From assembly GCA_002378565.1 (NCBI GenBank), contig DFSH01000032.1, positions 1-39,970 on the forward strand: a DNA stretch of 39,970 nt. The letters run 5' to 3'. Origin of the DNA: Flavobacteriales bacterium UBA3442 (GTDB lineage Bacteria > Bacteroidota > Bacteroidia > Flavobacteriales > Schleiferiaceae). The notes under the pieces are model-generated. The model was not told the DNA's origin and searched no databases. It saw only the letters and a program-made list of their open reading frames with translations. The position numbers were made by a program, and so were the translations under genes. Shown here piece after piece: positions 1 to 8,515 of this stretch (positions are counted from its first letter, which is position 1; each line of letters begins with the position of its first letter).

Positions 1-117
1 CCCTACACCTGGGAGCACAGCAATTTGTGCGCGTTGCAGGTGGGAGATTCCGTGAATTTAGAGTTTGACATCATTGGCAAATACGTTGCCCGCATGCTGT
101 CAAACCGGCGCAACTGA
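1..117 (+). CDS. ribE: Riboflavin synthase alpha chain, C-terminal end (5' part outside window)
   Basis: Frame 1 from base 1 is open for 38 codons and stops with TGA at 115-117. The tail reads [19 protein letters not shown], which is the C-terminal signature of riboflavin synthase (consensus GDxVNLExDxxGKYVxRxL), the enzyme that dismutates two 6,7-dimethyl-8-ribityllumazine molecules to riboflavin in the cytoplasm. Only the last part of the second lumazine-binding barrel is present, so the start, length and neighbours cannot be judged. Its stop lies 18 bases inside the 3' end of the converging nuclease gene, so the two genes overlap tail to tail. The identification rests on a short but highly characteristic segment. 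Confidence 0.85.
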   Translation, partial: PYTWEHSNLCALQVGDSVNLEFDIIGKYVARMLSNRRN

Positions 118-2820
118 GGCCAGCATTTCCCGAATCAAAGGAATCAGAACTTCAGACTCAAAGGCCTTTACCGCATCCTTCTCAATGATTGTGGATCGAT
201 CGATGGATAAATAGCTGACGGGCGATTTAGGCTGCCTTAAAGCGTCGATGCCTGCCATCCAAGGTCCGCTTAGTCCTTCTTGCTGCGCTAGAAGCCAGAT
301 GTAAAACATGAGCTGCAGGGCTTTGCTCTTGCTAGATTTCTGCCATTGATCTGCTGAGGTAATGCCCAATTCAGTTGGCTTGAATTGCCCAGTTTTTAAA
401 TCCACAATCACAGTCACATCAGGCCATTGCTCGATGCGATCGGCACTGCCTTTCAACAGGATTTCCCTGCCATCCACGACAAGCCTTGCCTGCAGTTTCT
501 TTTCTACACCGTGAATGGTCCAGGGCGAGGGTCGATCTGCCTGATGTTGTATGCGCTTGCCTTCTTCGCGGCAATAGTTGCTGGCCAGCTGATGTGCCAC
601 TTTGTGGGTCAACACATGTGGCCCTTGCCGTCCGGATCCTGGAAAATGTGCAAGAAGGCTTTCCGCGGTCCACGCCGTGACAAGCTTTGGTTCGGGCCAT
701 TGCTTGGTGGATTGCCACTGGAGGAAGGCTTTCTCATGAACCTTGTGCAAGACATTACCTAAGGCATGACCCGCCATGCGATCCAACACATCCGCCTCTT
801 GGTACACCCCCAATAGAAAGCGTTGGTAAAAATCCTCTGGTCGGTGCAGGTATTGATGCAGGGCTGAAGGGCTCAGGCCGCGATGCAAGAGCTGACCCGC
901 CAATCGATCCAGGGTGCCCTGCGAGCGTGGCAAAACAAAGGGTTGCTGAATCATGGGAGGCATGACAGGCAGCACCGTGGCATGCTCATGCCATTGGATG
1001 CCAGCATAGCGTGTCAGTTCAATGCCCATCTGCACCACAAAACGACTGGGCTCACCCTTGCCTAAGCCTTCAGGCTCGTTGTTGTGAACCAAGTGAACAT
1101 GCTTTGCTCGTTGCAGTAGGCGGTAGACATGGTAGGCAGTGACGGCTTCTCTGTCGCTGGCGATAGGCAAGCCATACGCCCGCCTAAGGTCGTTAGGCAA
1201 AAAGGTGGCGTCACCCCGGCCGACAGGTAGCTTGCCTTCGTTGGCAGGCGCAATGATGACAGTGTCAAAATCCAGACTCCGCGATTCAAGCAAGCCTAAT
1301 ACCTGCAACCCATCAAAGGGTTCGCCATAAAAAGCCACAGGGCTTTGCGCAGCAAATTGCTTGAAAAGCCGCCGCAGCGTCGCAAAAGAAATCTGCCCTT
1401 CAGGTAGCCAGTCCAACGTTTGCGCCATGGCTTGAGCGCAGAGGCGACCGGGTTCAACATCCCAGGCCTGTGTCAGGGTTGTCAAGTGTGTGAGCAAGCG
1501 CCTTCGCATCATGTCCAGCCACTGACTGGCTTTGTCGGACTTTGCCCACATGGGTTGAGCCTCATCAAAAAGGTTGGTGATGTCAGCGTGGTCCCAGTGG
1601 GATCTCCGGCTGTTTCGGAAGGACCACAGTGCCTGGCCTAGGGCCTTCTCGTCACCCACCAAGGCAGCGGAAATGGGATGAACCAAGGTGGCCTCAAGGC
1701 TTTTTCTTGGCATGCTTCCCCGGCCCTGTTCAAGGGTTTCATGGTACTGCAAAAAGGCGTCAATGCCCGCGTACACGGCGCTGTGTTCGAGCATGAGACC
1801 CATGGTGACATTGGCTTCTTGAATGCCTAGTGGCAGAGCCTGAAGCAAGGGAACAAGCAAGGATTCATCGGGAAGAATCACGGCGCAGCCATCCATGTTG
1901 CCATGTTGGTTGAGGTGCGCCTCCAGTAGGTGACCCACGGCCTTTGCTACCCCAATGGCGCCAGGCGCTTGGCGGCTGTGAAAGTCTGCTGTTGAGGTGG
2001 CGAAGTAGCCCTGCGCTGCATCAAAGTCCCCACACAAACCCTTAGGGAGGCTTTGATGCAATGCCCGCAATGCTTCGCCAGCCTCATGTTGCGGGTCGTT
2101 AAAATAATGGCTGTCAACATCCCAATAGGCTGTTGCGCCTAGGTGCTGATGCGCCGTGACCATCAGTTCTTTTTCTGGTGGTGTCAGGGCATTGAAGCCA
2201 ACAAAAGTTACCTGACTCATGCCTTGCTTATCCATCCACTGCGTCAATGTCTTCTCAAGGTCACCATCGCTCACGGCAGAGCGGAACAGCTCGCCAGGCG
2301 TCCCCAAGCCTTCTGCGGCTAGCCGCTGATGAAAGCCTTGGTAGAGGCGGGGCATCTTCAACCATAAATTCAGCCGCCGCTGCATCAAATCAGTGGGTAG
2401 ATCAAGCCCCCATTCTGCCAGGGTTTCAACCTCTTTGAGCTCTCGGTACAAGGCTTGCGCGTCCACCCCGTGCCGATCAATTTCACCAAAGTCTCGAAGC
2501 AGGGTTGGGCCCCACTTCAAAAAGTCCTCCAAAGCTTCCGCATCAGTTTCAGTTTGGTGAACGTGATATAGGGCGAGCAGCTGCTCCACAGGGCTGACAG
2601 GTCGCCGCCCAGCGAAGCCCATCATGACCGACTCAATAGACCAAATGCCAGGTGACATCACGGGGCCATCGGCTTCCAATGAGAATGCATGGCGAAGGGA
2701 TCGCTCTGCCCGACGCGATGGCAAAATGATGCCTAAGCGGTGCAGTTGACCTTGGTGTTGGCGGGTTAAATCCCTGGCAACGCGGCGCAAAAATGGGACA
2801 GATGCCTCGTTGGATTCCAT
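100..2820 (-). CDS. PD-(D/E)XK nuclease family protein, AddB/RecB-like (906 aa)
   Basis: A 906-residue protein with a degenerate UvrD/AddB-like helicase fold followed by a C-terminal RecB-type nuclease domain. The N-terminus has the family's [11 protein letters not shown] segment; the middle has [20 protein letters not shown], as in inactivated UvrD-type C-terminal domains. The nuclease motifs are present in order: GNVLHKVHE (His), GSADRIE (Asp794), VIVDLKTG (Asp807, Lys809) and LQLMFY (Gln836, Tyr840). I see no Walker A motif, so it is probably not an ATPase itself. The four cysteines that hold a 4Fe-4S cluster in AddB are not apparent; the usual Cys-Pro before the nuclease domain reads Arg-Pro. 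It probably acts in double-strand-break end resection with a UvrD/AddA-like helicase, which is not in this window. Last gene of the gluQ operon, 17 bases after nadD. Confidence 0.82.
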   Translation of the reverse strand: MESNEASVPFLRRVARDLTRQHQGQLHRLGIILPSRRAERSLRHAFSLEADGPVMSPGIWSIESVMMGFAGRRPVSPVEQLLALYHVHQTETDAEALEDFLKWGPTLLRDFGEIDRHGVDAQALYRELKEVETLAEWGLDLPTDLMQRRLNLWLKMPRLYQGFHQRLAAEGLGTPGELFRSAVSDGDLEKTLTQWMDKQGMSQVTFVGFNALTPPEKELMVTAHQHLGATAYWDVDSHYFNDPQHEAGEALRALHQSLPKGLCGDFDAAQGYFATSTADFHSRQAPGAIGVAKAVGHLLEAHLNQHGNMDGCAVILPDESLLVPLLQALPLGIQEANVTMGLMLEHSAVYAGIDAFLQYHETLEQGRGSMPRKSLEATLVHPISAALVGDEKALGQALWSFRNSRRSHWDHADITNLFDEAQPMWAKSDKASQWLDMMRRRLLTHLTTLTQAWDVEPGRLCAQAMAQTLDWLPEGQISFATLRRLFKQFAAQSPVAFYGEPFDGLQVLGLLESRSLDFDTVIIAPANEGKLPVGRGDATFLPNDLRRAYGLPIASDREAVTAYHVYRLLQRAKHVHLVHNNEPEGLGKGEPSRFVVQMGIELTRYAGIQWHEHATVLPVMPPMIQQPFVLPRSQGTLDRLAGQLLHRGLSPSALHQYLHRPEDFYQRFLLGVYQEADVLDRMAGHALGNVLHKVHEKAFLQWQSTKQWPEPKLVTAWTAESLLAHFPGSGRQGPHVLTHKVAHQLASNYCREEGKRIQHQADRPSPWTIHGVEKKLQARLVVDGREILLKGSADRIEQWPDVTVIVDLKTGQFKPTELGITSADQWQKSSKSKALQLMFYIWLLAQQEGLSGPWMAGIDALRQPKSPVSYLSIDRSTIIEKDAVKAFESEVLIPLIREMLASVAPV

Positions 2821-2837
2821 GAGGGAAATTTACTGAA

Positions 2838-3431
2838 TCATTCTTGGGTATAATGCCCCTTGTTGTGTAGCATGTCGGCCACGGTGTCGTGAACCTCGCC
2901 TTGGATGCTTGCGCCAGACTTCAGGGCCTCTCGGATGTTGCTGCTGCTGCGCTCCATGGCCTTGCCTGGGACCAGCGTGACGCGGGGATGGTTGTGCCAC
3001 GGACTGTCATCAGGCAAAGGGTAATGTGGCCTTGGGTACACCAACAAAGGCAGGCATTTTAGGATGTCTTCCGACTGTTTCCATTGAGCAAATCCCAGCA
3101 AATTGTCAGCACCCATTAACAGAACAAAGTCACAGTCAGGCTCCCTGTCCATCAAGGCGCGGACCGTGTCAATGGTGTAGTTAGGCTGTGGCAAGGTCAG
3201 TTCGATGCGCTCCACCTTCAAGTTGTCCATGCCTGCCAATGCGGCCTCCACCATGGTTAATCGCTCCTGGTCTTCCAGCAGGTCATCCTTGCTTTTATTG
3301 GGGCTGTGCGGGGTGAGAACCAGCCGAACATGATCAAGCTGAGCCCACTGCTGTAGAGCCATGGCCACAGTCACATGTGAGCGATGAATGGGGTTGAAGC
3401 TGCCAAAAAATAATCCAATGCGCGGCTTCAT
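2838..3431 (-). CDS. nadD: Nicotinate-nucleotide adenylyltransferase
   Basis: A cytoplasmic nucleotidyltransferase of about 197 residues that adenylates nicotinate mononucleotide to deamido-NAD in NAD synthesis. The N-terminus IGLFFGSFNPIHRSH is the typical first strand and nucleotide-binding loop; LLMGADNLLGFAQWK is the substrate-binding segment; SSSNIREALKSG is the C-terminal ISSTxIR-like motif. Two positions are unusual: the (H/T)xGH motif reads H-R-S-H, with Ser for Gly, and SSSNIR has Asn where Thr is common. I prefer the ATG at 3431, which leaves 5 bases after gmk; a GTG at 3440 would add three residues and overlap the gmk stop by 4 bases. The yicC-gmk-nadD order is common in Bacteroidota and supports the call. 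Confidence 0.9.
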   Translation of the reverse strand: MKPRIGLFFGSFNPIHRSHVTVAMALQQWAQLDHVRLVLTPHSPNKSKDDLLEDQERLTMVEAALAGMDNLKVERIELTLPQPNYTIDTVRALMDREPDCDFVLLMGADNLLGFAQWKQSEDILKCLPLLVYPRPHYPLPDDSPWHNHPRVTLVPGKAMERSSSNIREALKSGASIQGEVHDTVADMLHNKGHYTQE

Positions 3432-3436
3432 AGCAG

Positions 3437-4018
3437 TCACTTGCTTAAGCCTGGGTGAGCAAAGGATGCAACCACATGGTTCAGCTCATCGATGGCCACT
3501 TGTAAATTGTCATTGACAATGATGTGGTCAAATGCGCCGGCAAGGGCGATTTCCTTGTCTGCCTTTGCGAGGCGTTCTTGAATTTTCTCTGGCGTATCCG
3601 TTTTGCGATTTCTGAGTCGGTCTGCCAATGTTGTCTGGTTGGGGGGTTGGATAAACAGGGCAAAGGCTTGATCGCCAAACTGCTTTTTCAGGTTCAGCCC
3701 GCCATTGACATCCAGATCAAAGACCACCATTTTTCCTTGCGCCCACAGGGCTTCTACTTCCGACTTCAAAGAGCCGTATTTGTCTCCGTGGTACACCTCT
3801 TCCCATTCAAGAAAGTCACCGGACTCCACGCGTTGATTAAAGGCCTCAGGGCTGAGAAAGTGGTAATCTACACCGTCCTTTTCCTTGCCTCGAGGCTGGC
3901 GACTTGTAGCTGATACGCTGAAGGCTAGCCAGGGGAAATTGGCCATCATGGCCTTCACCAAGGTGGTTTTCCCTGCCCCAGAGGGCGCAGAGAGAATCAA
4001 TAGCTGATGGGTGCTCAT
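3437..4018 (-). CDS. gmk: Guanylate kinase
   Basis: A 193-residue kinase that phosphorylates GMP (and dGMP) to GDP using ATP. The P-loop SAPSGAGKTTLVKAM is near the N-terminus, followed by the GMP-binding segment SVSATSRQPRGKEKDGVDYHF, then FLEWEEVYHGDKYGS and the lid region. Length and motif order match the family (about 190-210 residues). The ATG at 4018 overlaps the yicC stop in an ATGA arrangement, which implies translational coupling. Confidence 0.95.
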   Translation of the reverse strand: MSTHQLLILSAPSGAGKTTLVKAMMANFPWLAFSVSATSRQPRGKEKDGVDYHFLSPEAFNQRVESGDFLEWEEVYHGDKYGSLKSEVEALWAQGKMVVFDLDVNGGLNLKKQFGDQAFALFIQPPNQTTLADRLRNRKTDTPEKIQERLAKADKEIALAGAFDHIIVNDNLQVAIDELNHVVASFAHPGLSK

Positions 4019-4860
4019 CGGACGTTGAGGGATTGCTCTTTAATTTTTTCCAAGGACTCTTTCATGGACACGACCAGGGACTGAAGGTCTGCATGGTTGG
4101 CTTTGCTGCCAAGGGTGTTCACCTCGCGGCCAATCTCCTGAGCTAAAAACCCCAGTTTTCTGCCAGAGCCATCCTTCAACGTGTCAAGGAAATGCGTAAG
4201 ATGTGCTTGCAACCGCACCTTTTCTTCGTTGATGTCAAACTTCTCTACGTAGTAGATGAGCTCTTGCTCAAATCGGTCTTGGTTGACGTTCAGCGCTGCT
4301 TCCTCAAGGTGCTTGGTCAACCGCTCTTTCACTCGCTCAATGCGTGCAGACTCGTAGGTGTCAACCTGGTCCAAGTCCGCTTGAATGGCTGCCACATGAA
4401 CGCGCAAATCATCGGCCATGGCCTCCCCCTCCCTTTGACGGAATTGATGGAAGTTGACTAAAGCTTCATCGATGGCCTGCTCTGCGGCGGCCCATTCGCT
4501 GTCTGACAAGGCCTCCGCTTGTTGCGGTTTGGTCAATTTGAGTGCCATGGACAAAGCCGCTTCATTGGAGATGTCCCCGCCAATGGACTGCAAAGCTTGC
4601 ATGCTGGACTGCAACCAGTCGGCATCCAAGCCTGTGTGGCTTGCTGATTCCTGTCTGCGGTGAATGTTGACCTCAACCTTGCCGCGCTCTGCAGCAGCGG
4701 CTACGCGCTTTCGCCAAGCCATTTCGCGGTCGCGGTAGGTGGCGGGTAGTCGCAGGCTCAGGTCTAAACCCTTGCTGTTGAGCGAGCGAATTTCTACGGT
4801 GATGCTTTGATCACCGTCTTGGGATTGGCCTTTACCATAGCCAGTCATGGATACAATCAT
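4015..4860 (-). CDS. yicC: YicC family endoribonuclease
   Basis: A 281-residue YicC-family protein. It begins MIVSMTGYGKGQ, the classical YicC N-terminus, and ends with the conserved GRKLGFLAQEIGREVNTLGSK block. In E. coli YicC is an endoribonuclease involved in small-RNA decay; that role is family knowledge and not shown here. The ATG at 4860 is chosen because it matches the family start and gives an ATGA overlap with the gluQ stop. A GTG two codons upstream is rejected because it coincides with the last G of a TACCTTTG box. That box suggests a second transcript starting at yicC. Confidence 0.93.
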   Translation of the reverse strand: MIVSMTGYGKGQSQDGDQSITVEIRSLNSKGLDLSLRLPATYRDREMAWRKRVAAAAERGKVEVNIHRRQESASHTGLDADWLQSSMQALQSIGGDISNEAALSMALKLTKPQQAEALSDSEWAAAEQAIDEALVNFHQFRQREGEAMADDLRVHVAAIQADLDQVDTYESARIERVKERLTKHLEEAALNVNQDRFEQELIYYVEKFDINEEKVRLQAHLTHFLDTLKDGSGRKLGFLAQEIGREVNTLGSKANHADLQSLVVSMKESLEKIKEQSLNVR

Positions 4861-5711
4861 GCCCACAAAGGTAAAACCTCTTCATGCAGTACCGGTTGGC
4901 TTTTCACACGTTGGTGATCAAATACTGTTAACAGCTCCTGAGCGGACAAGGGCTTTGCTTGCTCATTGAGGCCTAATCCATGACTGATCCAGCCAATCAA
5001 AGCCTCTGGGGTCCAGCCCCTCGCCTTGAAATCCCTGATGGCTATGTCGCCATGACGCTTGCTCAATCGGTGCCCATCAGGACCCATCCACAAGGGCACA
5101 TGCCAATAGGTTGCCCCCTCAAGGCCAAGGGCTTCAATCAACGCCTTTTGGGGAGGGATGCTTTCTTTGAGGTCCATGCCGCGGACCACAGACCTGATGG
5201 CTTGGTGGGCGTCATCAACCACGACGGCCAATTGGTAGGACCAGGCCCCATCTGCCCGCTGGAGAACGAATGGGTCTCCGGACCAGCGAAACCTCAAGGC
5301 GTGACCGCCATTCAGGGGCAAGCCTTTGTTGGCACAGGTTCCAGGGTAGCCAGCCAGGGGTTTGCCATGGGGTGCTCGGACGACATCCTGCATGGCTGAC
5401 TGGATGGCTTTCCGGCTGCAGTTGCAAGCGTAGACAAGGTCTTGGTCAATCAGTTGCTGCAAGGCCGACCGGTAGCGATCATGGCTTGCGGACTGGTAGA
5501 GAACCTCCCCATCCCAGTTCAGTCCCATCCATGACAAGTCTGTCAAGGCGGCTTCAGCAAAGGCCATCTTGCTTCGCTGGGGATCCAAGTCATCCATGCG
5601 CATCATCAGCGCAGAACCGCTTGACCGAGCATCTAGCCAAGCAAGCAATAGGCTGGATGCATTGCCAATGTGTAAGTGCCCAGAAGGGGATGGTGCCAAT
5701 CGTCCTTGCAT
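4857..5711 (-). CDS. gluQ: Glutamyl-Q tRNA(Asp) synthetase / truncated GluRS-like protein
   Basis: A 284-residue class I synthetase-like enzyme. It carries the GluRS catalytic core (RLAPSPSGHLHIGN with the HIGH-type motif near residue 12, and RLSKRHGD as the KMSKS-type motif) but ends before any anticodon-binding domain, as expected for GluQ. GluQ attaches glutamate to queuosine in tRNA(Asp). The zinc-site residues are visible as YACNCSRKA and YPGTCANKG. First gene of the minus-strand operon; its ATG at 5711 is four bases downstream of a TTTTG box. A short authentic GluRS is unlikely because the anticodon-binding half is absent. Confidence 0.9.
   Translation of the reverse strand: MQGRLAPSPSGHLHIGNASSLLLAWLDARSSGSALMMRMDDLDPQRSKMAFAEAALTDLSWMGLNWDGEVLYQSASHDRYRSALQQLIDQDLVYACNCSRKAIQSAMQDVVRAPHGKPLAGYPGTCANKGLPLNGGHALRFRWSGDPFVLQRADGAWSYQLAVVVDDAHQAIRSVVRGMDLKESIPPQKALIEALGLEGATYWHVPLWMGPDGHRLSKRHGDIAIRDFKARGWTPEALIGWISHGLGLNEQAKPLSAQELLTVFDHQRVKSQPVLHEEVLPLWA
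4866..4873 (-). promoter_or_regulatory. -7 promoter box TACCTTTG ahead of yicC (internal to gluQ)
   Basis: Read on the minus strand, an exact TACCTTTG is followed by TGGGC and the yicC ATG (5-base spacing). This matches the Bacteroidota -7 consensus TAnnTTTG. It lies within the last codons of gluQ and predicts an internal, leaderless or near-leaderless transcript for yicC-gmk-nadD. No clear -33 TTTG was found at the proper distance. Confidence 0.45.
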
Positions 5712-5715
5712 GGGT

Positions 5716-5723
5716 CAAAAGTC
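5716..5723 (-). promoter_or_regulatory. Probable -7 box GACTTTTG for the gluQ operon
   Basis: On the minus strand GACTTTTG is followed by ACCC and the gluQ ATG. It differs from TAnnTTTG only in the first base, and the 4-base spacing to the start codon is the same as for trpS and dxs. It lies in the 75-base divergent region between gluQ and the metB-like gene. No -33 box is obvious. Confidence 0.35.
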
Positions 5724-5786
5724 CACATTTTTCACCTTTCGAGCATTGGGCTTTTATTCCAGCCATTAATGTCCGAATTTGCAGCC

Positions 5787-6944
5787 ATGAAAAATCAAAA
5801 CTTTGGCACCTTGGCCATCCATGGTGGGCAAGAACCCGATCCCAGCACAGGCGCTGTCATGCCGCCCATTTACCAGACATCCACCTATGTGCAAACATCC
5901 CCCGGTCAACACAAGGGCTATGAGTACAGTCGCACCCTTAACCCCACCAGGCATGCCCTGGAAAAGGCTTTAGCTAGCATTGAATTAGGCAGCCATGGTT
6001 TAGCCTTTGGCAGTGGATTGGCCGCAGTTGACGCGTGCATGAAATTGCTCAAGCCAGGCGACGAGGTCATCTCATGCAGCGATTTGTATGGAGGGACCTA
6101 CCGGCAATTCGTGAAAATCTATGAGCCATTTGGCATTCAATTCCACTTTGTGGACATGGATTCACCGGAGCAGGTCACTTCCTTGGTCAATGAGCGAACG
6201 GCAATGATCTGGGCGGAGACGCCCACCAATCCCATGCTCAATGTGATTGACATCCCTGCCATGGCAACCATTGCACAAGCTGCTGACGCCCTTTTGGTGG
6301 TGGACAACACTTTTGCCACCCCGTATTTGCAGCAGCCACTGACCCTTGGTGCAGACATTGTTTTGCATTCGGCAACCAAATACCTAGGGGGTCACAGCGA
6401 TGTAGTGCTGGGCGCCTTGGTTGTGAAGAACGATGACCTTGCTGCTCGATTGGCCTTCATCCAAAATGCCACGGGAGCAATTTGTGGTCCGATGGACAGT
6501 TTCCTGGTGCTGCGAGGCATCAAAACCCTTCACGTCCGCATGGATAGGCACATGAGCAATGCAAAAGCCCTTGTGGCCCATTTGAATGAGCATCCAGCAG
6601 TTGAAAAGGTGTTTTACCCAGGCCTTGAAAGCCACCCTGGCCACGCCTTGGCCACGCGGCAAATGCGCGGCTATGGCGGCATGATTTCCTTTGTAGTCAA
6701 GGGCGATAACCACGAAGATGCTGTGTCAGTTGTTTCCGCATTTAAGGTGTTCACATTGGCTGAATCCCTTGGTGGGGTTGAGTCCCTTGCTGGCCACCCC
6801 GCATCCATGACCCATGCATCTATCCCGAAAGCACAGCGTGAAGCCACGGGTGTCACCGATGGATTGATTCGCCTGAGTGTAGGTATTGAGGACATCCAAG
6901 ACTTGCTGCATGACGTAGACTCGTCCCTTTCCGTACTTTTGTAG
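5787..6944 (+). CDS. metB: Trans-sulfuration PLP enzyme (cystathionine gamma-synthase / gamma-lyase family)
   Basis: A 385-residue Cys/Met-metabolism PLP enzyme. Visible motifs are the N-terminal FGTLAIHGGQEPDPSTGAV, the YGGTYRQF cofactor region, the Asp of VVDNTFATPY, and the PLP lysine (about residue 198) in HSATKYLGGHSDVV. Cystathionine gamma-synthase joins O-acylhomoserine and cysteine; the gamma-lyase cleaves cystathionine. The two cannot be separated reliably by eye, so metB is a tentative symbol. The ATG at 5787 fits the family N-terminus; an in-frame ATG at 5769 would add six residues. A longer open frame from 5676 runs back over the gluQ start and is unlikely. trkA follows after 15 bases. 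Confidence 0.88.
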   Translation: MKNQNFGTLAIHGGQEPDPSTGAVMPPIYQTSTYVQTSPGQHKGYEYSRTLNPTRHALEKALASIELGSHGLAFGSGLAAVDACMKLLKPGDEVISCSDLYGGTYRQFVKIYEPFGIQFHFVDMDSPEQVTSLVNERTAMIWAETPTNPMLNVIDIPAMATIAQAADALLVVDNTFATPYLQQPLTLGADIVLHSATKYLGGHSDVVLGALVVKNDDLAARLAFIQNATGAICGPMDSFLVLRGIKTLHVRMDRHMSNAKALVAHLNEHPAVEKVFYPGLESHPGHALATRQMRGYGGMISFVVKGDNHEDAVSVVSAFKVFTLAESLGGVESLAGHPASMTHASIPKAQREATGVTDGLIRLSVGIEDIQDLLHDVDSSLSVLL

Positions 6945-6959
6945 CAGAAAACCAAGATC

Positions 6960-7661
6960 ATGACAGACAAATTTGCCGTCATTGGACTGGGTCAGTTTGG
7001 CTCAGCGATATGCAGGAAACTATCCGAAAAAGGTGCTGATGTTCTCGCGATTGATATCGACGAGGACAAGGTTGAGAGCATCAAAAACCATGTAGCCTAC
7101 GCTGTCCGCATGGACGCAACTGATCTAGAGACCTTGCGCGCTCAGAAGGTTCAGGACATGGATGCTGTGGTGGTAAGCATCGGGCAAAACTTTGAGGGCA
7201 CCATGCTCACGGTGGCGCAGCTCATGGAGTTGAAGGTCAAGCGAATCATTGCCCGCGCCCATGGCAAGACCCAACGTCGCATTTTGAAAAATCTGGCCAA
7301 CAGCGAAGCGGAAGGTGTTGACATGCATGTGGAAATTCTATCCCCTGAAGAGGAGGTAGGCAACAACATGGCAGAGCGTCTGATGCACCCCTCTTTCAAG
7401 ATGTGCATTGAGCTCCCGGACGATTACGAGATTGTTGAAGTGGAGGCCCCCAAGCTGACCATTGGCAGAACCATCAAGGACATTGACCTCACCAACAAAT
7501 ACCAATTGAACCTGGTTACGGTGATTGAAAAAGACGGTGATGGCAACCTGGCCCACGTTAAACATGAGACATCGGATGACACCATCATTGAAGAATGTGA
7601 TGAGTTGGTCGTCTTTGGAAAGATCAAGGATGTTGAACGGTTCATTGACATCAATGGTTAA
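6960..7661 (+). CDS. TrkA/KtrA family potassium-uptake regulatory subunit
   Basis: A 233-residue RCK protein: an N-terminal Rossmann domain with GLGQFG (residues 9-14) and an acidic residue after strand 2 (AIDID, near residue 32) suited to NAD(H), then a TrkA_C domain from about residue 140. Such proteins sit on the cytoplasmic face of KtrB/TrkH channels and gate K+ uptake with nucleotide binding. No membrane partner is encoded in this window, so the partner must be elsewhere or the protein serves another channel. It is probably cotranscribed with the metB-like gene and its last codons overlap the following lipoprotein gene by 8 bases. Confidence 0.88.
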   Translation: MTDKFAVIGLGQFGSAICRKLSEKGADVLAIDIDEDKVESIKNHVAYAVRMDATDLETLRAQKVQDMDAVVVSIGQNFEGTMLTVAQLMELKVKRIIARAHGKTQRRILKNLANSEAEGVDMHVEILSPEEEVGNNMAERLMHPSFKMCIELPDDYEIVEVEAPKLTIGRTIKDIDLTNKYQLNLVTVIEKDGDGNLAHVKHETSDDTIIEECDELVVFGKIKDVERFIDING

Positions 7662-8190
7662 GCAGGCCCCCCTCGCAGCAAAGTTCATGGCATGGGTCCT
7701 GGTTGGCCTTATGCTGACAGGGTGCCCCCGCACACCAGGCCCTGACCCCCTGCCGGAGCCAGCTACAGGACCGTTTTTACCGCGCCTGATGCAAGGCTGG
7801 ACTCTTGAGGCCGTCAGCTACGAAGGCAACATGCCAAATCCCTTTGACAGTACAACAATAGCCCACTTCAATGGTGATGCGGATTCCGTCACAGGCTTCT
7901 TCAACTTTGAGACCATCAATGACACCGATGTCGCCAACTACCACATTGACTTCCTGGCCACATTCCTTCTTGGCGCCACGCCGATTCATTACTTGAACAG
8001 CGGAACGGGCATCTACGATTTTGATAGCCTAAGCCAGGTGCTGTGGTTTTACGACTACCCTGACACCTTGGAATTTCATGTAGACTTGGATGCTGAAACC
8101 CTCCAATTGTGGCATTCATTTGCACCGATTCGAGATGACAGTACTGGCCTGGATGTGGTGGCAAAATTGAATGTTCGTTTGATTCGATAA
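7654..8190 (+). CDS. Hypothetical lipoprotein (178 aa)
   Basis: Not recognised as a named family. The start at 7654 gives a basic N-terminus, a hydrophobic stretch and a lipobox L-T-G-C with Cys24, so a lipid-anchored envelope protein is expected. The mature part begins with a Pro-rich linker (PRTPGPDPLPEPATGP) and then has a beta-rich pattern with WTLEAVSYEG near its start, loosely like the small lipocalin-like lipoproteins of Bacteroidota; that resemblance is weak. The ATG overlaps the trkA stop by 8 bases, implying translational coupling. An ATG at 7687 would leave too short a signal peptide. Confidence 0.7.
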   Translation: MVKQAPLAAKFMAWVLVGLMLTGCPRTPGPDPLPEPATGPFLPRLMQGWTLEAVSYEGNMPNPFDSTTIAHFNGDADSVTGFFNFETINDTDVANYHIDFLATFLLGATPIHYLNSGTGIYDFDSLSQVLWFYDYPDTLEFHVDLDAETLQLWHSFAPIRDDSTGLDVVAKLNVRLIR

Positions 8191-8515
8191 ATCGAGTTGA
8201 AAACCACGGCCAATTGGACAGCTATTGGCATTTTCTGCCACAAAGTCTTTCTGCTTGCTTGAATCGTTAAGAAAGCTATTGCTGGCAAGGGTTTTCGATT
8301 GGTTTAGAGGCAATAAGCTGACAAACAGCGCCAAAGGACCCAAGCCAATGCCCCTTCTTCAATCAAAAGTTATGAACATTTCTCACTGTTCCATAGGCCA
8401 ATGACAGAAAGGGCTGTAGGGCTCCAGGGGAAATATTTGCATTTTTTAATAATGCCAAGCATGGCCATGTTTGAAGATTTTAATAAATTCATGCAAATCA
8501 AAATTCCTAAATATC
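8191..8515. other. Gene-free stretch of 325 bases
   Basis: No convincing gene, tRNA or small RNA is visible. It contains a short hairpin TGGCA-TTTTC-TGCCA at 8226-8240, too weak to call a terminator, and a longer imperfect inverted pair AGCTATTGC (8274-8282) / GCAATAAGCT (8310-8319). The last 80 bases are AT-rich and probably hold the promoter of the next gene. CATGTTTG at 8466-8473 matches the -7 consensus except its first base, but no -33 box sits at the right distance. Confidence 0.5.

Noticed and set aside
5676..5786. N-terminal extension of the metB-like gene back to 5676
   Set aside because: It would overlap the start of gluQ on the other strand and has no family counterpart; the conserved N-terminus begins at 5787.
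7525..7653. Extension of the lipoprotein frame into trkA
   Set aside because: Out-of-frame shadow of trkA; the signal peptide and lipobox fit a start at 7654.
8226..8240. Hairpin TGGCA-TTTTC-TGCCA after the small lipoprotein gene
   Set aside because: Only five base pairs and no T tract; too weak for a terminator call.
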